Positions 15,759 through 23,564 of a DNA stretch of 25,626 bases are shown here, piece after piece. Location: NCBI GenBank assembly GCA_002309655.1, contig DBXM01000051.1:75328-100953 (forward strand). Reading direction: 5' to 3'. A program made the position numbers and the translations under genes. Each line of letters starts with the position of its first letter. Within the stretch, counting starts at the first letter, position 1. The notes under the pieces were generated by a model, which searched no databases, was not told the origin of the DNA, and saw only the letters and a program-made list of their open reading frames with translations. This DNA is from Mageeibacillus sp. UBA1212 (GTDB lineage: Bacteria; Bacillota; Clostridia; UBA1212).

Positions 15759-15817
15759 CTCTGACAGTCCTTTCCAAACCGGAAACCCCGGGCTTTTACC
15801 GTCAATGTCTTTATTTG

Positions 15818-15846
15818 ATTATAACAGTTATTCAGGCGGAAAGCAA
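15818..15846 (-). promoter_or_regulatory. Promoter of the CE4 lipoprotein gene
   Basis: On the minus strand TTGCTT (15841-15846), 17-nt spacer, TATAAT (15818-15823), about 60 bp upstream of the ATG. Immediately upstream of the -35 box (15853-15863) is a TGCCTAATTCG element that recurs upstream of another promoter at 24853. Confidence 0.75.
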
Positions 15847-15950
15847 TTAAAACGAATTAGGCACTTTGGTCTTAAAACCGTCCGGATTGTTGACAAGGTC
15901 CATAAAGTCGAGATCATCGAACACCTTTAAAGAACCGGTTTAGTTTTCGA

Positions 15951-15985
15951 ACCGTTTATTGTATAATCAGGCCAGAATAAACGGT
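15951..15985 (+). promoter_or_regulatory. GH43 promoter embedded in a perfect 10-bp inverted repeat (putative operator)
   Basis: ACCGTTTATT (15951-15960) and AATAAACGGT (15976-15985) are exact inverted copies separated by 15 bp. Consensus TATAAT (15962-15967) lies inside the spacer, and the only candidate -35 (around 15939-15944) is weak. An imperfect direct copy, ACCGGTTTA, lies upstream at 15934-15942. Because transcription should start near 15974, the left arm is not transcribed. This argues for a DNA operator for a dimeric regulator rather than an RNA hairpin. A weak -35 with a strong palindrome fits a regulated sugar-response promoter. No regulator gene is adjacent. Confidence 0.65.
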
Positions 15986-16038
15986 GCTGTCTCTGATTCC
16001 GCAAGGCGAAACCCGGGAGTGCCTCCAAGGAGAATAAA

Positions 16039-17685
16039 ATGAACAAACGCACGTTTTGCAACCCTGTGAATATCAATTACCGCTACCAGCCCGGCTATTT
16101 CGGCAGGGAGTCTGCCGATCCGCTTGTCATACTTTACCACGGAGTTTATTTCCTTTTCGCGTCGCACGGCGAGGGCTACTGGACATCCGAAGACCTGGTA
16201 AACTGGAAATATATTAAAGTCGACATTAAAAAGTTCCCTGATTTCGAGCTTTTCGCGCCGGGAACGTGCGTCGTCGGCGACAGGCTTTACATAACCTTCA
16301 GCCAGGGCGGAAACATCCTCTACTCTGACAACCCCTTCGACCCGGACTCCTGGGTGAATATCGGACGGCCGTACGAGTGGCACGACCCGGCGTTTCTTTT
16401 TGACGACGACGGCTACGTATATATTTACGAAGGACTCGGCGACAGATGCCTTCACGCCTCAAAGCTCGATCCTTCCGACAACATGCGTCTCGTCGAGGGT
16501 CCTGTTCCGGTCTTTTATTCCGACTACAAAAACCGCGGCTACGACAGGTGCGGCGACAACAACGAGATCGAACGGATGCCGAGTCTCGAAGGCGGCTGGG
16601 TGAACAAGATAAACGGTCGCTACTACCTCACGTACGCGACGCCCGGCACGGAATTTTCGACGTACTGCGACGGCGTGGCTGTCTCGGACAGCCCTATGGT
16701 TCCGTTCGAAAACTGCGACAACAGCCCTACGGTTTTCAAATCGACCGGCTTTATGCGCGGCGCAGGTCACGGCGCACTTTTCGAGGACAAAAACGGAAAC
16801 CTCTGGAAAATCGATACGGTTTCAATCAGCGTCAACCATATGTTCGAGCGAAGGCTTTGCCTCTTCCCCGCCAAGATCACCGGAGACGGCCGTCTCTACA
16901 CAAACGCACTGCGCGGCGACTACCCGATGTTTTACCCTCACGAAGTCGATGATCCGTTCACGGACTGCGACGCAGGACTGCATCTTCTATCTTACGGAGC
17001 CGCCTGCTCGTCGTCTTCCGTTCTGGACGGCGCACACGCTCCCCGCTTTGCCGCGGACGAAAACATGAAAACGTGGTGGAGCGCCGAGACCGGAAAGCCC
17101 GGAGAATGGATTTCCCTTGATTTAGGCGAAAAGTTTGACGTCTCATCCGTGCAGGTTAACTTCGCGGACCAGGATATCCGCGACACGACAGGACGCGACA
17201 ACGGTTTTTCTTACAGATACACTCTCGAGGTATCGGACGACGGCTGTGACTGGAGGATGCTTGCCGACAGACGCGACAGCTGCGACGACCTTTCGCACGA
17301 TTATTATCAGTTTGAAGACGAGTGTTTCCGGTACATTAAACTAACAAATCACGGAACCGTCCCCGCGGGAGGAAGGTTCGCGGTAAGCGGCATACGCGTT
17401 TTCGGCTGCGGAAACGGCGACGCGCCTGCGAAAGCACCCGTATTTGAAGCTGTTCGCGACACCGACGGCAGAAATATGCGTGTTACGTGGGAAGAAGTCG
17501 AAGGCGCGGAAGGATATTTTGTGAGATTCGGAGTTGACGAAAACGAGCTCCACACCCATTTTCAAATCATTGGCGGAACAGAGGCGAGCATCCGCTGCCT
17601 TATCAACGGTGTCTGCTACCGCGTCACTGTCGACGCCTACAACAAGAACGGGATCGTAAAAGGAACGTTAACGAGAACTGTCTAA
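16039..17685 (+). CDS. Family 43 glycoside hydrolase with discoidin-like and FN3-like C-terminal domains
   Basis: A 548-residue protein with an N-terminal five-bladed GH43 propeller (about 5-310). The three acidic catalytic residues can be placed: base Asp27 in E-S-A-D-P, pKa-modulating Asp116 in H-D-P-A-F, and acid Glu184 in S-L-E-G-G-W. Residues about 330-455 resemble an F5/8 type C (discoidin, CBM32-like) module with W-W-S-A-E and W-I-S-L-D-L-G-E. Residues about 460-548 resemble a fibronectin type III module. GH43 enzymes cleave arabinose, xylose or galactose linkages; the substrate here is not predictable. No signal peptide is visible, so it is probably cytosolic, which is unusual for a protein with carbohydrate-binding modules. 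The ATG has AAGGAG upstream. It is single-gene, with a promoter/operator upstream and hairpins downstream. Confidence 0.88.
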   Translation: MNKRTFCNPVNINYRYQPGYFGRESADPLVILYHGVYFLFASHGEGYWTSEDLVNWKYIKVDIKKFPDFELFAPGTCVVGDRLYITFSQGGNILYSDNPFDPDSWVNIGRPYEWHDPAFLFDDDGYVYIYEGLGDRCLHASKLDPSDNMRLVEGPVPVFYSDYKNRGYDRCGDNNEIERMPSLEGGWVNKINGRYYLTYATPGTEFSTYCDGVAVSDSPMVPFENCDNSPTVFKSTGFMRGAGHGALFEDKNGNLWKIDTVSISVNHMFERRLCLFPAKITGDGRLYTNALRGDYPMFYPHEVDDPFTDCDAGLHLLSYGAACSSSSVLDGAHAPRFAADENMKTWWSAETGKPGEWISLDLGEKFDVSSVQVNFADQDIRDTTGRDNGFSYRYTLEVSDDGCDWRMLADRRDSCDDLSHDYYQFEDECFRYIKLTNHGTVPAGGRFAVSGIRVFGCGNGDAPAKAPVFEAVRDTDGRNMRVTWEEVEGAEGYFVRFGVDENELHTHFQIIGGTEASIRCLINGVCYRVTVDAYNKNGIVKGTLTRTV

Positions 17686-17714
17686 GGAATCGACTTAAAA
17701 GTGTATACCCCGCC

Positions 17715-17760
17715 CTCTATCTTAAATTTTAATAGAGAGCGCCCTCGTCCTTAAGGGCGC
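17715..17760 (+). terminator. Two adjacent hairpins after the GH43 gene
   Basis: CTCTAT / ATAGAG (17715-17737) and GCGCCCT / AGGGCGC (17739-17760) follow the GH43 stop by 30 bp. Neither has a proper U-run after it on the plus strand, so termination efficiency is uncertain. Confidence 0.45.
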
Positions 17761-17769
17761 ACTAAAACC

Positions 17770-17811
17770 GAAACGGGAACCTTCCGCATCACCGCGGCCG
17801 GCTCCCGTTTC
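17770..17811 (-). terminator. Terminator of the minus-strand glycan operon
   Basis: GAAACGGG / CCCGTTTC forms a perfect 8-bp stem that extends further with one mismatch. On the minus strand it begins 6 bp after the cupin stop codon and is followed by GGTTTTAGT. It probably ends the transcript of the cupin gene, and it separates the two convergent units. Confidence 0.62.
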
Positions 17812-17817
17812 ACTTCT

Positions 17818-19014
17818 CTATTTGCCCATTTTCGCCGCCGCAGGATCCGAAAACGCCGGATAGTGCTTCAGCATTACGAGCGGCTCGCTGTCGCTCCTGT
17901 TCGTTATCGTAAGTCCGTCTGTCGCTGCCCTTTCCGAAACGAAGAACTCGTCCTGCGAAGTTCCGCCGACTCTAAGCATGCAGGCCGTCGAACATTCGTA
18001 GTTCCCAACCTTACCGAAGCCCTGCGTGATGATAAGGCCGTACGCGAAGCCGTCCTTTACCGTTACCGTTTTTCCCGGAAATACGGTGAGCTCGCGCGCC
18101 GCGATATAATCGTTCCCGTACGCGACCTGCTTCTGTACGTAACCGTCGTTTTCCTCTATCACCACGGGAGGTCTGAAATACGTGTTCTTGTAGTGCGTGT
18201 CAACGTTCGCGTCCCAGTCCATCAGCGACATGATGTAGTCGATGTCGCGCATTTTGTCGTCCGGACAGTTTTCGCACAGGAACTTGTAATCGTAGATTTC
18301 GCCGTCGGTTATGTTTTCGTAGACCGAGTTGACGTCGGAGTTCCACTGGGGCTCGTAAGTCAGGTACGAACCGGGCGCGTGAAGCACACCGGGAGGCGTA
18401 TACCAGCCCGTGCCGAGTTCTATGCGGAAAGCCCTTGAAAGCTCAGTGATCCTGTTGTCGCCGCTCTCGTATTTAAGAAGCCTCTCGCGCACCTGCTCTT
18501 TAGTCGTGTCCGGGTCGAACCCGAAATAAGTGTGCGGGAATTTCCCCGGGTAGTTGTTGTACTGGGGCGGATAGTAATAGGCCTCGGGCTTCCCCAGCCT
18601 GCCGACACGCGCCGCCGCCTCAAAATCGAGATGAAGGTGGAAAAACAACGGTCCTGTGTAGTCGTAAAATTTGGAATACATCGGCCATCCGCCGTACTTT
18701 TCGAAAAGCTTCCGCCCGATCAGTCCGGGGCCGAGGTCGTCGACAAAATCCTTAAAATAGACGCGCTCTTTACGTTCCCCGTCTACGTGAACGCGGCTCA
18801 TTCCCTCGTCAGGTTCCGCGAGCGGTCCGTTGTTCGCGGCGATAACGGAAGAAAACCACCTCTCCTTGATGGAGCCGCGCTTCACTCCGTACGCGTAATA
18901 ATCGTCCGGATGTATCCGGAGCCTTCTTCCGGCGTCGCCGAACTGCCTCGGAATGAAAACCGGGTCGAACCGAAGAACGCCGCCGTTCTTTTCCAGATGC
19001 TCTCTGTAATTCAT
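17818..19014 (-). CDS. Cupin protein resembling class I phosphomannose isomerase
   Basis: A 398-residue cytosolic protein with a type I phosphomannose isomerase (ManA-like) layout. The metal-site pattern can be placed as H-L-H (H126, H128), K-P-E-A-Y-Y (E144) and P-P-G-V-L-H-A (H212), matching in order and spacing the Q-H, E, H ligands of ManA, with His in place of the first Gln. A second beta domain (about 290-398) ends the protein. It may isomerise a free or phosphorylated sugar released by the neighbouring glycosidases. Overall identity to true ManA looks low, so the substrate remains open. The ATG at 19014 has AGGAGG upstream, and the gene starts 9 bp after the glycosidase stop codon, so the two are translationally close. 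Confidence 0.7.
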   Translation of the reverse strand: MNYREHLEKNGGVLRFDPVFIPRQFGDAGRRLRIHPDDYYAYGVKRGSIKERWFSSVIAANNGPLAEPDEGMSRVHVDGERKERVYFKDFVDDLGPGLIGRKLFEKYGGWPMYSKFYDYTGPLFFHLHLDFEAAARVGRLGKPEAYYYPPQYNNYPGKFPHTYFGFDPDTTKEQVRERLLKYESGDNRITELSRAFRIELGTGWYTPPGVLHAPGSYLTYEPQWNSDVNSVYENITDGEIYDYKFLCENCPDDKMRDIDYIMSLMDWDANVDTHYKNTYFRPPVVIEENDGYVQKQVAYGNDYIAARELTVFPGKTVTVKDGFAYGLIITQGFGKVGNYECSTACMLRVGGTSQDEFFVSERAATDGLTITNRSDSEPLVMLKHYPAFSDPAAAKMGK

Positions 19015-19023
19015 TTTTTCCTC

Positions 19024-21279
19024 CTAAATCCCAATGTAAGCGTAGAATTTTCCGTCAATCTCCGCAATCTTTATTATTCTGTTTGACGACTCGATGTTGC
19101 AGGTGCGGAACGGGCCGAAGCGAACGCACTCAGGTTTGACCGCGCCCTCAAAACTCAGGCTGTAAAAGTCTGTTCCGTCGCCGGCGTATACGTGCAGTCC
19201 TTTTCCGCGCTCGTAAGTGTATGATATCTTCTGAATCCTTTCGGCGCCGGAGACGCTGACGGGAACGTTTTTGGCCTCGATTTTCGCAAGTCCCTTGGGG
19301 AGCCTCGGCACAAGTCTAAAGCCTTCGGAGCAAAGGTCATCTGCGCCGGCCAGAAGCCTGATTCCTTTAATGATCTCCGCCTGCTGGACGGCGTTTCCGA
19401 GATCACAGTTTCTGAACCAGTATCCGCCCGAGCCGTGCATTATTACGCCTTCAGGGACTGTATACGGTACGTCGGTGTGGTGGTAGCACATTTTCGCGGC
19501 TGCATCGACGCACGCGGAATACTCTTCGTAAAGGTCGAGTGCAATCGCGCAGTTTGTAAGATACCCCTGGCCGTAGCCCATCTGCCTTCCGGAAAACGGA
19601 TTGTAGTAGACGTCTTTTTGCGCCAGGAAAGTATTTCTGCACAGCTCATAGAGCTCGCCGTCGGCCTCGTGAAGGTCGTAGCCAAGAAAGTCAGTCGAGA
19701 TCAGCGCGGGAACGAACCTCTTGTACTCGTACGTCCAGCAGTCGTCAGTCGTATCCGTCAAAGCCCTTCCGTATTTCGGGTGTTCCATGACAAAACGGTC
19801 GAGAATTCCCGCTTTCAGCTCGCGGCAAAAGCCGCGAAGTCTGTCCGCGTATTCAAAGTCGCCGAGCTCGTCGAAAAGCTGAGCGTAAAGCAGTTCAGCG
19901 TAGTATGATATCACGTTCGAGTAGAGGTCGTAGCCGCCAAGCTGCTGTGAACTCGTCTCGGAGTGAGTGTAGAGCACCCTGTCAAAGTTGGACTCCTTCG
20001 GGTTGTCTCTCTGCCACAGGTAATAATCTGCCGCGTCTTTCAAATGGACCCGGTTTTCTTCGAGCCAGTCTTTTCCGGCGCCGCCCTTGCGGTACAGATA
20101 CCAGATCGCGATCATTATAGAAGCATGGCCGTCGTTTTCGTTTCCTTCGTTGTGCCTGTCGTTTTCGTTTTGCGCCGTGAGATTCGCGATGCGCTTCCAA
20201 TGAGGGATCTTGAACCTGAGCGACGGATAGTATAGCATCTCGTGGAGCTTTCCGACGGCTGCCTTGACGCGTTTGAAATACCCCGCGTTCGTCACTTCAA
20301 GGAGCATTCTGCCTGTGTCGCGCGTCCAGACGTGGGCGGCGTAGGATGCAGAGTAGTTGAACGTTCCGAAGCCTATATAACAGCCGAAGTTGGCCGTCCC
20401 CGCGCTTGAGGTGTGCGGCATGCCGTCGTCGGTGATCTTCCCGTACGCCATGTCGATAATGTTTTTCCTGTAGACGTTGGTAAGGATGTCGAGGCCGTTT
20501 TCGTTGTAGAATCTGATATCCGGAGCGTCGAAATTCCCTAAATCGAGAAGGTCCACGTAATCCGGTATCTCGTCCTTATACTGGTAGATGCGGTGCTTCA
20601 ACGCGTCTACGTGCTTCCAGTAGCTCTTCCTCAGGAAAAAGTCGAGGTCAACAGACTTCAGCCCGCTCGTGTCTTCACAGTCCGCGGTGAGACCGGTAAC
20701 GGCCGAAAAGTTGATGTCGGCGCGCTTCCCGTCCTCCTTGAACCACTCGATACGGATCACTTTTTTGTCGCGGCGCGGTCTGTAGCAGAACACCCACTTG
20801 CTGCCCTTTTCGGCGTCGTCGGCGGTGTTCTCGTTGAGAACAAGAGCTTCATCCAGAAGTCTTCTTGCGTTTTCATCCGATCTGAAAGGCTCGTCGTAAG
20901 GCGCCTCAAAACTCATCAGATTGCCTTCGTGAGGCTTCGGTTTGTAAAAAAGGTTGTAGTTGAACGCGTTGACACCGAAAATGACTGAGACGAGCTCCAT
21001 CGTCTCGTCGTCGAAAACGATCCTGAAATTCCCGATCCTGTCACCGAAAAAGAGACGCGTCGAGTGGTCGTAAAGCACCTCCTGCTGTCCCCACCACTCG
21101 CTGCACTGCCAGCTTTCTGTGGCCATTCCCAAAAAATACAGCGACGTGAAGCGCCCCTCGATTCGAACGGGCCCTCCGGCGATCCGCTCGATTCTGCCGC
21201 CGTTTTTGAAAACCCTGAACGGTATGCCGAGAACACTGATCTCGCTGTCAGCGTTCGGATTTTCCGCGAAACGATACAT
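19024..21279 (-). CDS. Unclassified (alpha/alpha)6-barrel-type glycosidase
   Basis: A 751-residue cytosolic protein. Residues about 1-230 are a beta-rich N-terminal domain. Residues about 255-680 look like a six-hairpin (alpha/alpha)6 barrel, with H-V-W-T-R-D-T-G-R at 316-324, N-E-G-N-E-N-D-G-H at 377-385, Y-T-H-S-E-T-S (437-443) and a late G-G-Y-W-F-R-N-C-D motif. A C-terminal beta domain has the usual R-L-V-P-R-L-P-K-G-L form. The fold class is shared by GH15, GH63, GH78, GH95 and related families, but I could not assign it to one. Candidate acids are D321, E378 and E441; none is proven. The start was moved from a TTG at 21306 to the ATG at 21279, because GGAGG lies 7 nt before the ATG and inside the longer frame. 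It lies 86 bp behind GH43 and 9 bp ahead of the cupin gene. Confidence 0.72.
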   Translation of the reverse strand: MYRFAENPNADSEISVLGIPFRVFKNGGRIERIAGGPVRIEGRFTSLYFLGMATESWQCSEWWGQQEVLYDHSTRLFFGDRIGNFRIVFDDETMELVSVIFGVNAFNYNLFYKPKPHEGNLMSFEAPYDEPFRSDENARRLLDEALVLNENTADDAEKGSKWVFCYRPRRDKKVIRIEWFKEDGKRADINFSAVTGLTADCEDTSGLKSVDLDFFLRKSYWKHVDALKHRIYQYKDEIPDYVDLLDLGNFDAPDIRFYNENGLDILTNVYRKNIIDMAYGKITDDGMPHTSSAGTANFGCYIGFGTFNYSASYAAHVWTRDTGRMLLEVTNAGYFKRVKAAVGKLHEMLYYPSLRFKIPHWKRIANLTAQNENDRHNEGNENDGHASIMIAIWYLYRKGGAGKDWLEENRVHLKDAADYYLWQRDNPKESNFDRVLYTHSETSSQQLGGYDLYSNVISYYAELLYAQLFDELGDFEYADRLRGFCRELKAGILDRFVMEHPKYGRALTDTTDDCWTYEYKRFVPALISTDFLGYDLHEADGELYELCRNTFLAQKDVYYNPFSGRQMGYGQGYLTNCAIALDLYEEYSACVDAAAKMCYHHTDVPYTVPEGVIMHGSGGYWFRNCDLGNAVQQAEIIKGIRLLAGADDLCSEGFRLVPRLPKGLAKIEAKNVPVSVSGAERIQKISYTYERGKGLHVYAGDGTDFYSLSFEGAVKPECVRFGPFRTCNIESSNRIIKIAEIDGKFYAYIGI

Positions 21280-21317
21280 ACAAGCCTCCGTAATAAAGTG
21301 AGTCAAATAATCTTGAA

Positions 21318-21351
21318 GCGGCGCCGCGCGCCTATGCCGACAAGGCGCCGC
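21318..21351 (-). other. GC-rich hairpin between GH43 and the 751-aa glycosidase gene
   Basis: GCGGCGCC / GGCGCCGC forms a perfect 8-bp stem with an 18-nt loop, in the short gap between two co-directional genes. After it the minus strand reads TTCAAGATTATTT, not a clean U-run. It could be a partial terminator or an mRNA-stability element setting the expression ratio of the two genes. Confidence 0.45.
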
Positions 21352-21365
21352 GATTTAATCGCATG

Positions 21366-22553
21366 TTACTTAAAAACAAACCCGTAGAGCTCGGAAGGGC
21401 TTGTAAACTCGAATATCAGCGTGAATTTTCCTGTTTTTTTGCCAAAAACAGCCTCTCCGCAAGCCGGAACCCGGCACAGAAGCGTGCCGTCAAGATAAAC
21501 GTTGACGCCGGCGCCCTTCCCGTTTAAAGATATTCTGCCGCAATTCTCAAGCGTTACGTATCTGTAGGTAGCTGTGTCTCCTTTTTCCGCGCAAACAAGT
21601 CCGGGCTTTTCGCCGCCAATCCGCACGTTTCCGGTGAGCGCGCACGCGAGGTTAGCCGGCACGTACTTGTTACCAACGAGGTCTCCGGAAGTCATCTCGA
21701 CCTCTTTTATAAAGCAGTCATCTGAAACCTCGATTTTTTCGGCGCAGACGTGCCTCGAAAACTCGCAGCCGTGCGTGGACCTGTGGTAGAAAACGTACCA
21801 CTGATTTTTGAAGTTGCAAATGCTTCCGTGGTTGTTCCACGTACCCGGATCGCAGCCGTAGTTGTCGATTATTACTCCCCTGTACTCAAAGCCTGTCTGA
21901 GGGCTGTCCGAAACAGCGTAGCCGAGGCACGTCGCCATTCCGCCCTGCTTAACGTCCTTGTGGCGGTGTGTGTCTGTGTAGACGAAAACGTACTTTCCGT
22001 TGATCTTTTTGACAGAACTGCCCTCGTGAAAATCGTGTTCCTTTACGGATAGAGGCTGCGAGACGCTCGACGGGTCGATCGTTACCATGTTGTCGTTCAG
22101 CTTCGCGCTGCGGACGCCGTCAAACTGGCCCCAGTAAATGTAAGCCTGACCGTCGTCGTCGATAAAAACGGCCGGATCGATTCCCTGCATTCCCTTGATC
22201 TGACCAATATCTTTAAAAGGTCCCCACGGGCTCTTGGAAACCGCCACCCCGCACCTGCCGTCCGGAATGCAGTAGTAAAGATAGTAATTCCCGTTCCTCT
22301 CTGCGCAGTCAGGCGCGTAGAGCGCTCTGTAAGGGCAGTCTGCGGCCCATTCCGCGTCAGCGAACGTGAACGACACGCCGTGGTCGGTCCACTCGCACAT
22401 GTCCGAAGAAGAAAACACGTGATACTCTTCGCTGCAGTAATTCCTCGCTCCGCGGATGTCGTACGACCCGTAGAGGTAGATCCTGCCGTCGCTCCATACG
22501 TGCGCCTCGACGTCGGGAATGAAATATTTATCGTCAAGAAGAGGATTTTTCAT
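21366..22553 (-). CDS. Family 43 glycoside hydrolase with C-terminal beta-sandwich
   Basis: A 395-residue cytosolic GH43 enzyme. Catalytic acids can be placed as Asp14 (I-P-D-V-E-A-H), Asp126 (G-I-D-P-A-V-F) and Glu177 (F-H-E-G-S-S). The propeller covers about 1-300; residues about 310-395 form a small beta-sandwich resembling a CBM6-like module. The sequence differs clearly from the other GH43 in this window (different acid contexts), so the two probably belong to different subfamilies. A GTG at 22574 would add seven residues, but GAGGAT lies 8 nt before the ATG at 22553, so the latter was chosen. It is 39 bp downstream of the DUF4256 gene and upstream of the 751-aa glycosidase. Confidence 0.86.
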   Translation of the reverse strand: MKNPLLDDKYFIPDVEAHVWSDGRIYLYGSYDIRGARNYCSEEYHVFSSSDMCEWTDHGVSFTFADAEWAADCPYRALYAPDCAERNGNYYLYYCIPDGRCGVAVSKSPWGPFKDIGQIKGMQGIDPAVFIDDDGQAYIYWGQFDGVRSAKLNDNMVTIDPSSVSQPLSVKEHDFHEGSSVKKINGKYVFVYTDTHRHKDVKQGGMATCLGYAVSDSPQTGFEYRGVIIDNYGCDPGTWNNHGSICNFKNQWYVFYHRSTHGCEFSRHVCAEKIEVSDDCFIKEVEMTSGDLVGNKYVPANLACALTGNVRIGGEKPGLVCAEKGDTATYRYVTLENCGRISLNGKGAGVNVYLDGTLLCRVPACGEAVFGKKTGKFTLIFEFTSPSELYGFVFK

Positions 22554-22592
22554 TTCAATATCCTCAAAAAACACCTGAACGCGTTTTATAGT

Positions 22593-23114
22593 TCACACAG
22601 TGATAAAACCTCTCCAGCCGCGCACGGAGTAGTATGAATCCGCGCCGTTGTGAAAAGTAAAAACGGTTCCGTACCTTCTCTCGCAGAAAAGAGCGCCGCC
22701 TCTCCGACGGATATCATCCGGCGTGAAGATCCAGCTCGACGTCTTCAAGTCGAATTCACCGAGCGTCTGCAGTTTTCTGTACAGCTCTTCAGTAATCATT
22801 TCAGCCCCTGTCTCTCGTGCCTGAGCCTCCGCGCTGCCAGACGGCGGATTTTTCGTGCGTCCTCTGAGCGCCTCTTCGTCGTAGCAGAGGCTTCGCCTGC
22901 CTGAAGGCGACTCTTTGGAGCAGTCACAGAAAATGAACTTGCCGGTTTCAGAGTCGATTCCTATGACGTCAGGTTCGCCGCCGCTCTCCTCCATTTTTCG
23001 AAGTACAGCGAGCGCGGAACTGTTTTCGAGAAGGCGTTTCTCAACGTCCTTCCATAAAACCCCCTCGTGACGGTTCATGTTGTCAAGGAATCTCTGTTTT
23101 AAAACATCGATCAT
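22593..23114 (-). CDS. DUF4256 family protein
   Basis: A 173-residue protein matching the DUF4256 family along its length. Recognisable blocks are L-K-x-R-F-L-D-N-M-N-R-H, G-G-E-P-D-V-I-G, F-C-D-C-S-K-E-S-P-S-G-R-R-S, F-D-L-K-T-S-S-W and the end block G-G-A-L-F-C-E-R-R-Y-G-T-V-F-T-F-H-N-G-A-D with S-Y-Y. The function of the family is unknown. Conserved Cys and His residues (C-D-C, H-N-G-A) could bind metal; that is inference. An ATG at 23171 overlaps the upstream stop as ATGA but has no ribosome site; the ATG at 23114 has AGAAGG 7 nt upstream and fits the family's start. Confidence 0.85.
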   Translation of the reverse strand: MIDVLKQRFLDNMNRHEGVLWKDVEKRLLENSSALAVLRKMEESGGEPDVIGIDSETGKFIFCDCSKESPSGRRSLCYDEEALRGRTKNPPSGSAEAQARETGAEMITEELYRKLQTLGEFDLKTSSWIFTPDDIRRRGGALFCERRYGTVFTFHNGADSYYSVRGWRGFITV

Positions 23115-23167
23115 AAAAAACCTTCTTTCGATCTTAAAGTTGGAAATGCGCGCCGCTTTTATTTCAG

Positions 23168-23530
23168 TCATTCGCTGTCGCGGAAAACCTTCTCGGCGCC
23201 GTCGATATCCGCGCCTCCGAGCGTTGAGGCGTACTCTACCATCACGCAGAAATCACGCGGACCGTATTCGCGGCCGGTTATCGACGTGACCGTGCCTCCA
23301 TTTGCGAAAATGTCTGCGACTACGTCAGGGTCAAAAGCGTTTCGCACGTAAGTTTTCACACCGTTTACGGAGGTGATGTAGAGGCACGGCTCGTAGGGAT
23401 GGCACGAGAGCAGGTATTTGTTATCAGCCGCAGTTAGAGTCACCCGGCCGTTTTCGATGACGAGACGGAAACGTTCGTCACTGTAAACCGCTAAATTCAC
23501 TCGTCTTTTATTATAAATCAAATCGTCCAT
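23168..23530 (-). CDS. Hypothetical protein, 120 aa
   Basis: A small protein of about 120 residues. It begins M-D-D-L-I-Y-N-K-R-R-V-N and has alternating beta-type segments (R-L-V-I-E-N-G-R-V-T-L-T, C-L-Y-I-T-S-V-N-G-V-K-T-Y-V) then D-P-D-V-V-A-D-I-F and a polar C-terminus. No family was recognised. The start is uncertain: the ATG at 23530 has no clear Shine-Dalgarno site, while a TTG at 23605 would overlap the upstream flavoprotein gene. It sits 34 bp after that gene and ahead of DUF4256 in the same direction, so it is probably co-transcribed. It could be translated by coupling. Confidence 0.55.
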   Translation of the reverse strand: MDDLIYNKRRVNLAVYSDERFRLVIENGRVTLTAADNKYLLSCHPYEPCLYITSVNGVKTYVRNAFDPDVVADIFANGGTVTSITGREYGPRDFCVMVEYASTLGGADIDGAEKVFRDSE

Positions 23531-23564
23531 AATTATATGTTGAACGTAGAGCTTTTCGCTATAT

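Noticed and set aside
15951..15985. Riboswitch or RNA hairpin ahead of the GH43 gene
   Set aside because: The left arm lies upstream of the -10 box and so should not be transcribed; a DNA operator is the simpler reading.
17715..17811. Small structured RNA gene in the convergent intergenic region
   Set aside because: Three hairpins lie between converging genes without a promoter; terminators explain them adequately.
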